From assembly GCA_029948255.1 (NCBI GenBank), contig JALIZF010001265.1:1-64000 (forward strand): a stretch of DNA of 64,000 nucleotides, in the 5' to 3' direction. The translations under genes and the position numbers were made by a program. The DNA is from Telmatactis stephensoni. Its lineage: Eukaryota > Cnidaria > Anthozoa > Actiniaria > Isophelliidae. The notes under the pieces are model-generated. The model was not told the DNA's origin. It worked only from the letters and a program-made list of their open reading frames with translations, and made no database searches. Shown piece after piece: positions 1 to 13,832 of the stretch (the first letter of the stretch is position 1; each line of letters opens with the position of its first letter).

Positions 1-3000
1 CATGCAAAATGCGCAAAAATGGCCAAAAACGACGATTTTCAATGAACTATAGCGAGGCAAAATGCGCCAAAATGGCCAAAAATGATGATTTTTAATGGAC
101 TATAGCCCATGCAAAATGCCCAAAATGGCCAAAAATGATTATTTTCAATGGACTATAGCCCATGTAAAATGCGCACAAAAGGCCAAAAATGGACCAAATG
201 GAAAGGCTATAGCCCATGCAAAATGCGCAAAAATGGCGAAAAATGACGATTTTCAATGAACTATAGCCCATGCAAAATGCGCCAAAATGCCCCAAAATGA
301 CGATTTTCAATGGACTATAGCCCATGCAAAATGCTCCAAAATGGCCAAAAATGACGATTTGCAATGGATTATAGCCCATGCAAAATGGCCAAAAATGACG
401 ATTTTCAATGGACTATAGCCCATGCAAAATGCGCAAAAATGGCCAAAAATGACGATTTTCAATGGACTATAGCCCATGCAAAATGCGCAAAAAAGGCCAA
501 AAATGGACCAAATGCAAAGGCTATAGCCCATGCAAAATGCGCAAAAATGGCCCAAAATGGACCAAATGCAAAGGCTATAGCCCATGCAAAATGCGCAAAA
601 ATGGCCAAAAACGACGATTTTCAATGAACTATAGCGAGGCAAAATGCGCCAAAATGGCCAAAAATGATGATTTTTAATGGACTATAGCCCATGCAAAATG
701 CCCAAAATGGCCAAAAATGATTATTTTTAATGGACTATAGCCCATGCAAAATGCACCAAAATGTCGATTTTCAATGGGTTATAGCCCATGGAAAATGCGC
801 CAAATTGGCCAAAAATGAAGATTTTCAAAGGACTATAGCCCATGTAAAATGCGCAAAAATGATGATTTTCAATGAACTATAGCCCATGTAAAATGCGCCA
901 AAATGCCCCAAAATGACGATTTTCAATGGACTATAGCTTATGCAAAATGCGCCAAAATGGCCCAAAATGACGATTTTCAATGGACTATAGCCCATGCAAA
1001 ATGCGCAAAAATGGCCCAAAATGGACCAAATGCAAAGGCTATAGCCCATGCAAAATGCGCAAAAATGGCCAAAAATGACGATTTTCAATGAACTATAGCC
1101 CATGCAAAATGCGCAAAAATGGCCAAAAATGACGATTTTCAATGAACTATAGCCCATGCAAAATGCGCCAAAATGCCCTAAATTGACGATTTTCAATGGA
1201 CTATAGCCCATGCAAAATGCGCAAACTGGCCAAAAATGACGATTTTTAATGGACTATAGCCTATGCAAAATGCGCAAAAATGGCCAAAAACGATGATTTT
1301 CAAAGAACTATAGCCCATGCAAAATGCGCCAAAATGGCCCAAAATGACGATTTTCAATGGACTATAGCCCATGTAAAATGCGCAAAAATGACGATTTTCA
1401 ATGGATTATAGCCCATGCAAAATGCGCCAAAATGGCCAAAAATGACGATTTTCAATGGACTATAGCCCATGCAAAATGCGCCAAATTGGCCAAAAATGAC
1501 GATTTTCAATGGACTATAGCCCATGTAAAATGCGCAAAAATGGCCAAAAATGACGATTTTCAATGGACTATAGCCCATGCAAAATGCGCCAAAATGCCCC
1601 AAAATGACGATTTTCAATGGACTATAGCCCATGCAAAATGCGCCAAAATGGCCAAAAATGACGATTTTGAATGAACTATAGCCCATGCAAAATGCGCCAA
1701 AATGACGATTTTCAATGGATTATAGCCCATGCAAAATGCGCCAAAATGCCCCAAAATGACGATTTTCAATGGACTATAGCCCATGCAAAATGCGCCAAAA
1801 TGGCCAAAAATGACAATTTTCAATGAACTATAGCCCATGCAAAATGCGCCAAAATGCCCCAAATTGACGATTTTCAATGGACTATAGCCTAGGCAAAATA
1901 CTCCAAAATGGCCAAAAATGACGATTTTCAATGAACTATAGCCCATGCAAAATGCGCCAAAATGCCCCAAAATGACGATTTTCAATGGACTATAGCCTAG
2001 GCAAAATACTCCAAAATGGCCAAAAATGACGATTTTCAATGGACTATAGCCTATGCAAAATGCGCCAAAATGCGCCAAAATGACGATTTTCAATGGACTA
2101 TAGCCCATGCAAAATGCGCAAAAATGGACTAAAATGGACCAAATGGAAAGGCTATAGCCCATGCAAAATGCGCAAAAATGGCAAAAAATGACGATTTTCA
2201 ATGAACTATAGCCTATGCAAAATGCGCCAAATTGGCCAAAAATGACGATTTTCAATGGACTATAGCCAATGTAAAATGCGCAAAAATGAAGATTTTCAAT
2301 GGATTATAGCCCATGCAAAATGCGCAAAAATGCCCCAAAATGACGATTTTCAATGGACTATAGCCGATGCAAAATGCGCAAAAATGGCCAAAAATGACGA
2401 TTTTCAATGGACTATAGCCCATGCAAAATGCGCAAAAATGAAGATTTTCAATGGATTATAGCCCATGCAAAATGCGCAAAAATGCCCCAAAATGACGATT
2501 TTCAATGGACTATAGCCCATGCAAAATGCGCTAAAATGGCCAAAAATGACGATTTTCAATGGACTATAGCCCATGCAAAATGCGCAAAAATGGCCCAAAA
2601 TGACGATTTTGAATGGACTATAGCCCATGCAAAATGTGCAAAAATGGCCCAAAATGGACCAAATGCAAAGGTTATAGCCCATGCAAAATGCACCAAAATG
2701 GCCAAAAATGACGATTTTCAATGGACTATAGCCCATGCAAAATGCTTAAAAATGGACCAAAATGACGATTTTCAATGGACTATAGCCCATGCAAAATGCG
2801 CCAAAATGCCCAAAATTGACGATTTTCAATGGACTATAGCCCATGCAAAATGCGCAAAAATGGCCAAAAATGACGATTTTCAATGGAATATAGCCCATGC
2901 AAAATGCGCAAAAATGGCCAAAAATGACGATTTTCAATGGACTATAGCCCATGCAAAATGCTTAAAAATGGACCAAAATGACGATTTTCAATGGACTATA

Positions 3001-3690
3001 GCCCATGCAAAATGCGCCAAAATGCCCAAAATTGACGATTTTCAATGGACTATAGCCCATGCAAAATGCGCAAAAATGGCCAAAAATGACGATTTTCAAT
3101 GGACTATAGCCCATGCAAAATGCGCAAAAATGGCCAAAAATGACGATTTTCAATGGACTATAGCCCATGCAAAATGCGCAAAAATGGCCCAAAATGGACC
3201 AAATGCAAAGGCTATAGCCCATGCAAAATGCACAGAAATGGCCGAAAATGACGATTTTCAAAGGACTATATCTCATGCAAAATGCGCAAAAATGGCCCAA
3301 AATGGACAAAATGCAAAGGCTATAGCCCATGCAAAATGCGCAAAAATGGCCAAAAATGACGATTTTCAATGGACTATAGCCCATGCAAAATGCACCAAAA
3401 TGGCCAAAAATGACGATTTTGAATGGACTATAGCCCATGCAAAATGCGCCAAAATGACGATTTTCAATATAGTCCATGGAAAATGCGCAAAAATGGACCA
3501 AATGCAAAGGCTATATTCGATGCAAAATGCGCTAAAAATGGACCAAATGCAAAGGCTATAGCCCATGGGAAATGCGCAAAAATGGCCAAAATTGGATTAA
3601 ATGCAAAGGCTATATATAGTCCATGGAAATTGGGCAAAAATGGCCAAAATTCGACTAAATGGAAATGCTATAGTCCATGAAAATGGATTC
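1..3690. repeat. 54-bp satellite array with two monomer types
   Basis: Tandem array with a dominant 54-bp period that runs off the left edge. Two monomer types are mixed. Type A contains a 'gacgattttcaatggac' block. Type B replaces it with a 'ggaccaaatgcaaaggc' block. Both share the tatagcccatgcaaaatgc box. A 216-bp higher-order unit (four monomers) is repeated at about 2731-2950 and 2951-3166, and the first ~150 bp recur at about 583-740. Because 54 is divisible by three, long stop-free frames appear on both strands (18-residue peptide repeats). These are by-products of the period and I do not regard them as genes. The array decays from about 3480 onward. Confidence 0.95.
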
Positions 3691-3775
3691 TGTGCAATTT
3701 TGACCATTTTGTATGCGTTATGTATAGCCTTTGCGTTTTGTCAATTTTGGTACCGTTTATACCACGTCTTGTTGT

Positions 3776-3899
3776 ATAGAGTGGTTTTCACTTGACCGTG
3801 AAGAAATAGACTCTGAAGCAATTGTTTTCATTTGTTTCTTCTCAACTACTACAAACTAAATAGCCATTTTCTTTCACGGTCAAATGAGAAGCACTCTAT
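3776..3899. mobile_element. short inverted-repeat element (MITE-like)
   Basis: About 124 bp bounded by ~27-bp imperfect terminal inverted repeats: atagagtggttttcacttga at the left and its near complement ending ...gcactctat at the right. No coding capacity. Confidence 0.6.
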
Positions 3900-4232
3900 C
3901 ATGTCTCATTGCAAATGTCTGTCATATTTCATCATTTAGCCTTTAATTTTGTTGTTTTTAATCATGGGATTGACTTCAATTTAATGTGTGAGATTGATTT
4001 AGGATTTATTTGCTAGGATTGTTGAGTTTTATTCGAAATAAATTCTTTACAATATTTACTGTATGTCATTCTTTTATTTATATATTTGAATTTATGTCTA
4101 GTTCAAATGTCGCAGCTCACATGTACTCAATTTAATGCCAATGAGATGATAATGAGTAGAAACAAACGATTTGACTAAACTGCATTGAATTCGGCACGTT
4201 AGATGGGATGTTTAAACTAGGCCTTACAATAA

Positions 4233-4614
4233 AGGCGGCGAAATATGAGACACAAGAACCCTCAACTTGTCGCGCAACAAAAATTTGTTGCGCGTTGAGC
4301 GAATTCTGCATCATCTACAAAACACGTGACTCCTTTTGACCAATCAAATGAGAGCTTTGGCAAAAATGTTGCGTTACAAGTTGACTGTGCGATGAAAAAC
4401 GCGCAACAAAATCAAAATTTGTTGCGGAAAGTAGACTGGGTTCCAACTTCGCGCAACAATATTTCTCAATAATATTTCTCAACGCGCAACAAATATTTGT
4501 TGCGTGACAAGTTGAGACCGTAAAGTGAAAAACGCGTAACATCGATTAAAAACCTGCAACGCAATAATGTTGCGCGACAAGTTGAGGGTTTGTGTGTCTC
4601 GTATCTCGCCGCCT
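4233..4614. mobile_element. MITE with ~48-bp inverted ends and TAA target duplication
   Basis: The ends are long terminal inverted repeats starting AGGCGGCGA, alike over about 48 bp with a few mismatches. The element is flanked by TAA at 4230-4232 and 4615-4617. A 3-bp TWA duplication is typical of PIF/Harbinger-type insertions, so this is probably a non-autonomous relative. The interior is rich in self-complementary gcgcaacaaa/tttgttgcgc motifs, and no transposase is visible. Confidence 0.7.
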
Positions 4615-4791
4615 TAAAGGATACTTAAAATGTTTTAAAATCAAGAAGCAATGTTTGTGCTACATGTGATAAAAGATTTCGGTGTTTTCCACATTTTCTT
4701 CATCCTAATTAACAACACAACAAAATGCTGTATTAATAAATGTTTCGACAACCAAGAAGTTATTTTTATACTATCAAATAGAATGATGTAA

Positions 4792-5015
4792 CATGCGATG
4801 ATTCAGCGATTTGTCTGGATGCATGGTCGGATTTTTTGCATAAAATTCGCGCACCAATTTTTTCCCCCGTTTTTAATGGATTCTATTTCTCCTCTCTGAT
4901 TTTTCCCCGCTTAAAATTCTGGTCTTCGACGAAGAAAACTACAAACTCTTTACATTAGTTTGAAGCTTTCAAATTTTACGTACTTTAGAGAACAAAGTCC
5001 CTAAAACAATAGTTT
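4792..5015. repeat. dispersed repeat, copy 1 (second copy at 36.98 kb)
   Basis: The block starting acatgcgatgattcagcgat recurs at about 36975-37270 in the same orientation with scattered substitutions. The second copy carries an extra segment with a tRNA-like box B and a T-rich run. I do not recognise the family. Confidence 0.75.
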
Positions 5016-5439
5016 ATTAGCCGGACCTTTGATAGTCGCATCTAGTTTGATTGATTACCTTGTCTAACTCAGGAAAAACCTCTGCTAGGACTACATCTAG
5101 TAACGTGTAGGCAAGCTGATAAACAGAAAAAGTCGGTAAAACTTGTTAGTTGTATTGACTAGGATTGACACTCCCGGGGCAATTCTTGGTTTGCATGTGA
5201 CGTCACGACAGCCATCTTGGATGAACTTCAACAAAAGATTTCTCATTTATAGCGTTACTTGTTTGTTCATCCAACATGGCTACCGCTCTATTGTCTTTTG
5301 AATTCCCAAAGGAATGGTTGAAACCCAGTAATACTCAGGTTTAAAAGTGATAAGGAGGTGGGAATGAAGCTAAAATGATGAACCCCTATAAAAGACAATA
5401 AGGCTAAGTCCAATCTAATAACGCCAACTGCTTCAGGTC

Positions 5440-5585
5440 ATCCACTTCTGTTAGAACGAAGCTCGCGATTTGTTAAAACGACAAAAACAAAGAATATGTG
5501 GATTACTCTGAACAATGTCTTTTTGTTCTACTTGTCGCCTGTGGCACTGTTTCCTTCAGACCGTAGCGTATTACTGACTGCTTCT
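5440..5585. repeat. dispersed repeat, inverted relative to 49.42-49.56 kb
   Basis: About 140 bp around 'caaagaatatgtggattact' occurs in reverse complement at about 49420-49560. The two copies are clearly one family. No coding content. Confidence 0.75.
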
Positions 5586-5611
5586 GCAATAACTCAGGTC
5601 CCCATAAAGGC

Positions 5612-5959
5612 GCTGTTACACTGTGCAATTTTCTCAACAACTTGTCTTGCAACGGCGTTGCAAAACAAGTTGCTGGAAGATTGCACAGTGTAACAGGGGT
5701 TGTCTCACAATTTTTGTTGTTTTTGTTGCGCGTAGCATTGTATGAAGTAGAACTCAGGTCTACTTTTTGCAACGCATTGCAGCAACATTGCACAGTGTCA
5801 CCCCTTCAGCAACTTTCCTCGCAATTTTTGAGGCACGTTTTCTACGAGCGCATGCACAATTTCTCATTTCGCTCTGATGAGCCATCTTGAATCTCGCTCC
5901 CAGCTTGCCTCGGCCAAAAATATTGCAAGTTGTTGGGGAAAATTGCACAGTGTAACAGC
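5612..5959. mobile_element. MITE with CACTGTGCAA-type inverted ends
   Basis: Ends are gctgttacactgtgcaattt and its reverse complement. Inverted similarity extends about 31 bp, to caacaacttg. The element is ~348 bp and the interior has no convincing reading frame. Class is undetermined. Confidence 0.7.
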
Positions 5960-6084
5960 ATCTTAATCAAGATACAGTATATAGAAACTTATGGTATAAG
6001 TTCACACCAGTGCTACAACCTCATAAAACTCTTTCATGAAATTTGCTACCAAAAAAGCATTCTTCCAAAAATTACCCCCTCCCC

Positions 6085-6515
6085 TTCCCCCAAAGACAAA
6101 TTTCTGAGACTTCGGGCTTCAAAAGGGGTTCACACCTCCATGCACTCTATCGCCCAAGAATCCCCCCCCCCACCCCCAAAGGCAAATTTCTGAAACTTCG
6201 AGCCCAAAATGGGGTTCACATTTCCATGCACTCTATCGCCCAAGAATCCCCCTCCCCTTCCCCCACAGGCAAATTTCTGAGACTTCGAGCGAGCCCCAAA
6301 AGGGGTTCACACCTCCATGCATTCTATCGCCCAAGAACCCCCTCCCCTACCCCTAAAGGCAAATTTCTGAAACTTCGAGCTTCAAAAGGGGTTCACACCT
6401 CTATGCACTCTATCGCCCAAGAATCCCCCTCCCCTACCCCCAAAGACAAATTTCTGAAACTTCGAGCCCAGAAAGGGTTCACATCTCCATGCACTCTATC
6501 GCCCAAGAACCCCCA
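6085..6515. repeat. ~93-bp minisatellite, about 4-5 copies
   Basis: The unit carries 'aaatttctga(g/a)acttcg', then 'ggttcacacctccatgcac', then a C-rich run of variable length. A 180-residue stop-free frame through it is a product of the repeat. It lies 3' of the last SNX14 exon found. Confidence 0.85.
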
Positions 6516-6766
6516 GGTTGATGTTTTGATCATCATTATTATGGTCATCTCCATCATCATCATATTCATGCCACCATCAAGATAACCATTACCACTGCCA
6601 TGTAATGTTGCAATAATCACTACTGTTGCACTACTTGTTCGTTTGTTCATTTGTTCCTCTGTTCACTGGTCATTTGTTTATTTATTTGTTCATTTAATTT
6701 GTTCATTCATTATCCAGTGATCTTGATTATAGTATTATAGTATTGTTTTGCATACATGTCATTTAC

Positions 6767-8622
6767 CTGTTTATTGAGTTTGGGGTGTTGGAAAAGTTCC
6801 AATAATAAGTTCATAGCTGCTTTATTTCTGTCTGCTCCTATGATACGGACAAGTATCTCTGGAACAAATACAATGTATTTACATAAGTAAAATACGATCA
6901 TTGTTATTATAACATAAGGCTGTGTTGGGCATAACACAATGGAAGGCAATAGTGAGTGGCAAGAGCAAGTTTACTAATGAGGTTCAATCTCCATCTGCAT
7001 CTGGCTTTGTTAAAATAGAGTAATACATTTTAAATTTTGGTTATACTATTACAATATAATATTATTGTACCTGGGGGAAATTCTAGCATCTCCTTTAGAG
7101 TTTGCTCTTTTCTTTCAAGTTTATCTGCATCAGTTCTGTATGAAATAAACAAAATTAATCATCATCACTTGTCACGCACATCAGAAGATGTTTGCAAAAT
7201 CATAATGCAAACATTAAGTTTATGTGCCCTGGGAGCCATATCTTTGTTTTACATTGCATTATGTTTCATTAATAATTATCTGGGGAGAAACGCTCAATAT
7301 TTTTATTTCGCAGCTCAGGTATTCAGCCCTCTAAAGGGGAGGGGAGCGAAATAAAACTCTGGCATCCAGGGTATATTTAATTCCATATTTAATAAATATG
7401 ATATTTCAGCAAAAATACATTGATGTACATGTAAACGATATGACTTTGAAATTTTTGGAAATAAAAGATTGCTTACTGTACCTGGGTGGATCCTTGTCAA
7501 AGAATATTGCATCTGTAATGAAATAATTAAATAACTAAACAAATAAATAGATGAAACTGTTTAATTTGAATTAAGAAACAGAGCATATTTTGTTCCAGAG
7601 TCTTTGAACAGTAGATTCCAATCAAGGCTGCAGCACCAGAAATAATAATAAAGTAAAATAAATGATAAAAAATACAGAAAATAGATGAAAACTGGGAGTA
7701 ATCAATCTTGATTTTGTACTACTGTTCATGGCCATCAAGAGATAAAGTAGCAAAGTAGGTGAGTTATAAGTTCAGATGTAATATTTTTGAAATGAGAGCA
7801 AGGGTTGGATCAGAAGTTCCAAACACTGAGAAACTGGTTAGGTATCCAAGGGTATGCACTTGACCCCGCAACAAAGATGTAACTGGTGCATCAAATCATT
7901 AATTATTAATGAGTTTGAGAAAATCATTTCATACAAACCTCTAAGTAAATGAATTATCTTAACCATTCTGTATTCATCTTTGAGGAGTTCCACTTTAGAA
8001 TTAAGATAGCTAGTATACAAAATATTAATACAATAATCATTACTAATGAAGAAACACTGAGTGATATCTTGAGAAGAGTGTTATCAAAACATTTTAAGAC
8101 AGCTTTTGTTTATAAATCTTGTTAGTTACAAAAAGTTGGAAATGTGTGTGAAGATGTTATGTATGTGCTGTGATAAAGAATGCCATATATACAGTTTTTG
8201 GCAAATCATTGCAGCAGCATTAATTGTGGTGCAAGTGGTACAGCAGCATCAACATCAGTAAAAGTTGAAAATATTAGGATATACATGTACATCATCTATA
8301 CCTGTCTGCAAACCAATCAAGAGATTGCTGTCCAAGAATTTTCAAACATGATAAGACATGCAACATCCAACTTGGTAACAGAAGAAGGCGATGAGCTGTG
8401 ACGTAAAAAATAGAAATTAAATGAACAGTGGAAAACTCTTGATCTAACAAACTTTTAATTTCTTATTCACTGTTACTAGTATTGATTTCACAGGAATTTC
8501 TAGTATTGATTCCACAGGAAAGCTCAGACAGAAAATATAATGTATCATGGGCTACCTGTGGTGGCATAGCATACCTGCAAACAATACGTAGTCTGTGACA
8601 CCATGCAATTCAACAACACCAT
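6767..8622 (-). CDS. SNX14: SNX14 exons: C-terminal nexin (Nexin_C) domain
   Basis: Exons: 8575-8622, 8302-8395, 7939-8009, 7482-7512, 7071-7135, 6767-6858. Peptides: GVTDYVLFA, HRLLLLPSWMLHVLSCLKIL, SKVELLKDEYRMVKIIHLLR, DAIFFDKDPPR, LERKEQTLKEMLEF and EILVRIIGADRNKAAMNLL, ending at LNKQ with a gtaaat donor. This is colinear with the human C-terminus up to 'PVLNKQ'. About 30 residues are then still expected (a helix and the terminal LFPEL-like tail). No matching exon was found between 3.7 and 6.7 kb. Confidence 0.9.
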
Positions 8623-11600
8623 CTAATGAAAAACAATCCATTAATTTTTAACCACTTATTCCTATAAACAAGTAGCTGTGAAATTCTAGAGACAGATAAT
8701 TAGACAAGTTGCATTCCAATCCACACAGTCTTTACAGGAAACTATCTCCATCATTTGTTCATTGTATTCCAGAACAGATGCCCTACTACAATACCTTAAC
8801 AGTCAGCCCCCCTCCATCCACTTCACCATGGAAATCGAGTGAAAACAAAATCACCTTCCTCACTGACACAGTAGTACACAGAGCCCAACAGCTGTCTAAC
8901 AACATACCAGTGTCTACTGTAAGCAGACCCATACAGACAACAACCACGAGACAATTGAATTTAAAGGAAAATACTAAGTCTGAAGTTAGTGATGACCCCT
9001 TGTCACTCAGAATTTTTTTGTTAAATCATTACCATTTCTGTTATCCGTGTTAAATACAGGTTTGTCTGTCCTGGGGAAAAACAAAAGAGAACTTTAAGAA
9101 AACACTACAATTAGCATACACCACAGTAACACATTACTGTTCTTACGAGCTTTTCTTTCTTCTTGGACACCACTGATCAAGCTGAAAAAAAGTAAACAAT
9201 ATCTTAGCTAAATAAAATAATCAAAAATTGAAAATAATTTTGACATGTAGGATGTAGGATATTGAAACTGTTACAGTTGCTGGGTATCAACAATGTCCAC
9301 TGTATACATGGTAATTAATGAGTAAGTGGAAGGTAAATGGTTGAAAAGTGGTCAGTACGCTGTTGATAAGTGGAGTTGTTGGTCAGTTGTCAATAAGTCT
9401 TTGGTAAATGGTTGATAAGTGTTTAGGAAGTGGTCAATAACTTGTTGATAAGAGGTTGATAAGTGATGCCAAGGTAAGTGGTTGGTTTCAAGTGGTTGGT
9501 AAGTGGTTCGTAAATAGTCAATAAGTGGTTGATAAGTAGTTGGTAAATGGTTGGAAAGTGGTTGGTTAGTGGTTGGTAAGTGGTCCATTTTTAAGTGGTT
9601 GGTAAGTGGCCAATAAGTGGTTGGTTGATAAGTGGTTGGTAGGATAATGGTATCATTATCATGGTAATAAGTGGTTGGTAAGGTAACAAGAAGGTTATGG
9701 TAAGTGGTCAACAAAATCTGTTGCTGAGATGATCAATATAGATGATAACAGCAATCACAGTGAATTTTGTTCATAGTAATTACATTGACAACATTATCTA
9801 TAACTTGGTGCAAGCAATCGACCATGTTGGTCCATGATAAAAATGATGGAATAGTAAAAGGTGCTAGATGATTAGCTTGACAGTAAAATGATGACGATGA
9901 ATAATACTTACATCTTGCTTGTTATTCAAGTCATTGGTTTGCACTCCAGCATCAACAGACTGGCTTCTGTATAAGAAAAGATGACAAAAACATTCAATAC
10001 CAGTGAGAGTAATGTATAATCTTAATATACTGTTTAGTGCTGTCTAGTGTAGGATCTGTTCATATAATATACATTCAATTCATATACCTGACTGGAGGTG
10101 CTGGTTTGTTTGGTTCTTCAATTGATATCAGGTATGCTTGAAGGAAAGGGTCTATATTCTGGCCTCTCTAGAAAAAGAGACAAGATCAACAATCTGTGTC
10201 ATCACAAGTTTGGTTTTTATAAAGTTACAATTATTTAAATGACATATGGTCTAACCTCTTTGGTGAATATTGTAGTCACTGATTTTAATGTTTTCCCTAT
10301 AAAAATGAAGTATTTATTAAGCACTTGTACATTTACCATATTAAATAATATTTACACCCTGAGAGTAAAATTATAGAGTTGAGGTGGTGAATAGTTATGT
10401 TGACAGGGTCCGTGCAGGGTATCAAAAACGAAATTTAAGGACTTTTCAAGGACTTTTCAAGGACCAAAATTGTATTTTCAAGGAACATCAAGATCATGTT
10501 AATTGTACATTCTTACCTCACAAACGTCTTACTTCCAATAACTTCATATTTCAGCGGAATGACATGTGAATTTATTCGGAAGATTCTCTTCAAACCTTGA
10601 GTTATTGCAGAAAATAAGACAAGAAATTTTGGCGAATAAAAGCGAGGGGTATCCAGGTATTCCGAAAAGTTATAGGTTATTTTACTATGTTTCCACAATT
10701 TTCGATTGTGCACGAAAAAGCAACAGGCGTTCCTCTTATAGATAAGCTAGCACGGGTGCATTCTTTAGCATTAAAAGCCAAAAATGCGATTAGGTGTTGG
10801 CTAGTTCCCGCCAGAAAGTACTGCCAAATAAGGACATCATTTGGGACAGGGAGTCCATTTGTCATTTTTTTTACTGGCAAATCCAAATCAAACTTCAGCC
10901 AAACGGAATAATTCAGAGATTGCTTGGTGATAGATCTTTTTCAAGGAGTTTTCAAGGACTTTTTTGAAATTTTCAAATTTTCAAGGAGTTTCAAGTGCCC
11001 TTGAAAATGAGTTTTCAATTCAAGCACTTTTCAAGGATTTAAGGACCTGCACGGACCCTGTGTTGAGGACTTGCAGGAGAAACCTTAATTTCAGTTTTAC
11101 AATGCTTATGGACAACCAAGGATATCAATAGAAATGTATTCATTTTGTCACTGGCTGTTCAGAGGAATCAGTCCACCTGATAGGAATCAAACCCATGACC
11201 AATTCTGGATACCACTTTGAATGCTCTACCACTGAGCTATAGGGAGACTCAAGTGGGAGAATTACAATATTTACAGATCGATTTCACTGACGTCATCCAG
11301 AAAAATAAAGTCGGTTTCAGAGCATCAAATAAAATAAAAATACTTGTACCTCAAAGAACAACTAAATCTTTGCAACTCTAGTGACGAAGATACGAATGTT
11401 TGAATGTGGGCTTGTTGTTGGTAAGAATGTATGGGGCTGCCATATTGGTGTACCTTTCTGGTACACCAATAGGGCGACCATAAATACCAAGCATCGAAAT
11501 GATATTAAAAATACATTTATTTGTTCATTTTATTGATTATATATATAGAAAATGACAATTAAGTTCATTGCCAAAGCAAATGAGGTGAAATTTGTCGCAA

Positions 11601-13800
11601 ATTGATGTGTTCTTAATACGTAGTTTGAAAATGCGTCACTGCATGGCGTGACACAATTTTGGTGCCGATAATTTGCCAAGCGATGAACAGAATCAGACCA
11701 AATTTCCAGAGATGACTGTACTTCTTTTCATGATACATACAAAATATCACCGAGGCAATCAGCTTTCTCTGAATCTTAGTTTAGTTTTTAGTCCTCTCGT
11801 GACGTCATGTGAAATCAATCTATACTTTGAATCTGTTCAATTTCTAAATCTTCTACTAACAATGTTTTTGTGCCTACTTGAATTATTGGAAATAACATAC
11901 CTGCAATGTTGCCTTTCCTGTTTTTTGATTCAAACATGTTATGAAACTCTTTATTTGGAGACAAGAAATAGAACAGCAATGCACTGCCCTTGAGAAGTGG
12001 GTTTCTTGACAAAACCTAATGATTTCCCAAAAACAATAAACATACAAAAAATTGATATATTTTTACAAAATGCATAACATTGGAAATTCACCAATTGATG
12101 TGTACTGTACACCAAAAGTTGTTGCATCAGGACTCATAAATGTATTTCCACAACAGATAGCATGAAATGGGTTTGAACGAATTTTCTGATTGGCCAGTGG
12201 AGTACAATTTATATGATTTACTGTTTTCATTCACCATTTTCAAAATAAAAGATCACTGTTTTTTTGACCATGGAAAAAAAGAAAAAAGAGAGAAAAAAAT
12301 AAAAAAAATAAAAAAATTAAATAAAAAGAAAAGAAAAGAAACACTCTGCTTCAAGAGTGCTTTGTGCTGCCCCTTTTGTAAACTCAGTCTTTTTATTTTT
12401 TGTATATTAAATTTTTTTATGATCTGGCAATCAATCTTTGGGTGCACTGCTTTGTATGCAAATAGATTTGAATATTAAGCTCTGTCTCAAAGGATGACTG
12501 ATGCATCAGAAGAAAAAAAAAATCTAATGACAACCATGAAAATAATAATGGGTTACAAGGCAACAACTTTCACAGTAAACACAAAGGGTAATCTGGAGTA
12601 TGAATACCTTTAAGTATTGTTCAAACTGATCACGACATGATTCATAATAGGTGGCTGGTTTCTTGATGCTAGTAACCTTAGAACTGCTTTGTTTTACAGG
12701 AAGATAGGTGCTCTCAATGGTTCCTGCAGACATATTAAATTTGAACATGTGTGTTTTGAATATAAGCAAATATATGGTAAATAACTCTTTCTAAGAAAAG
12801 CAATCTATAAATTAGGGCTGTCTAGCTGTGAATAATTTGGCTGCCAGACTCATTTGATTTTAATTAATAATTAGAGGGGTCAATCTCTTATTTTAAGTTG
12901 CTATCAATCAGCTGTTGAATCTCATTATCTGCGTATGACTGGAGGGCAAAAACTGCTTTGACTGGGGGTCAAAAGCTTTCAACCATAAAGAATTCTTTTG
13001 AAAACTTACAATTCAGCTGGTAAAAATTCTGCACGAGACGAGATATGACGTCTATTGATAGCAACCTATTGTTAATTATTTCCACCAGTACATCAAAATA
13101 CATTAATAGGTAAATTTAAAAACCAAAAAGATTTCCAAACCATAGCATATACTTGACAAACAACTATTTTCAAAGAAGTGTTTGATGTTGAAAAGTTGTC
13201 CACAATAATTATTCTACTCTGAATAACAGTTTCATACCATGAAATTCCTCCAGCTTGCTTTGCAGCACGTAAAATTCTTTGTAACGTCTGCAAAAACAAG
13301 TTAGTTGGACTCACATAATTAGCCTGAATAATATTACAAACAGAGCAACAATCAGAACTTCTCATCTGATTTTGACATTTACCTTGCTACATCCCAAACT
13401 TTTTCTTCGCCTGGAAGCAATCAGTAATTAATCAAAATGATCATTTGAAACAGCATAATACAGTCTACTCACAGAATATACCTCTAAAGATTTACTTTTG
13501 AATTATTAAGTTAGTACATATATTACTTGTAAAGTAATGACTGAGAGATTCAATATACACAGCATGGTTCTTGAAAGCCTAATTAGTGCTAATCCAGGAC
13601 TAAAATGGTTTTCTTTTAAAGAGGTATTCCTGGATTTGTGCTAATCAGGCTTTCAAAGCTGGCCAGGAAAGTTAGTCATACCATCTTTAGCATCTGTCCT
13701 TTCAATTGATATGATGTAAATGCATTTCTGGATTAAGAAGCAAACAGTACAGTCAGATACAAATCAGATATCTTGCTGCTGCTGCAGTTACACGTAATAT

Positions 13801-13832
<32 letters not shown>

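Noticed and set aside
1..3690. Long stop-free frames in the 54-bp satellite (up to 384 codons, both strands) as repeat proteins
   Set aside because: They follow from a period divisible by three, occur on both strands, show no start, splice or codon signature and break wherever the period shifts.
1..3690. CRISPR-like array
   Set aside because: No constant repeat alternating with unique spacers: the whole 54-bp unit is repeated, and the context is an intron-rich eukaryotic genome.
8709..9053. 114-codon plus-strand frame
   Set aside because: It overlaps SNX14 intron and exon sequence on the other strand and matches no family.
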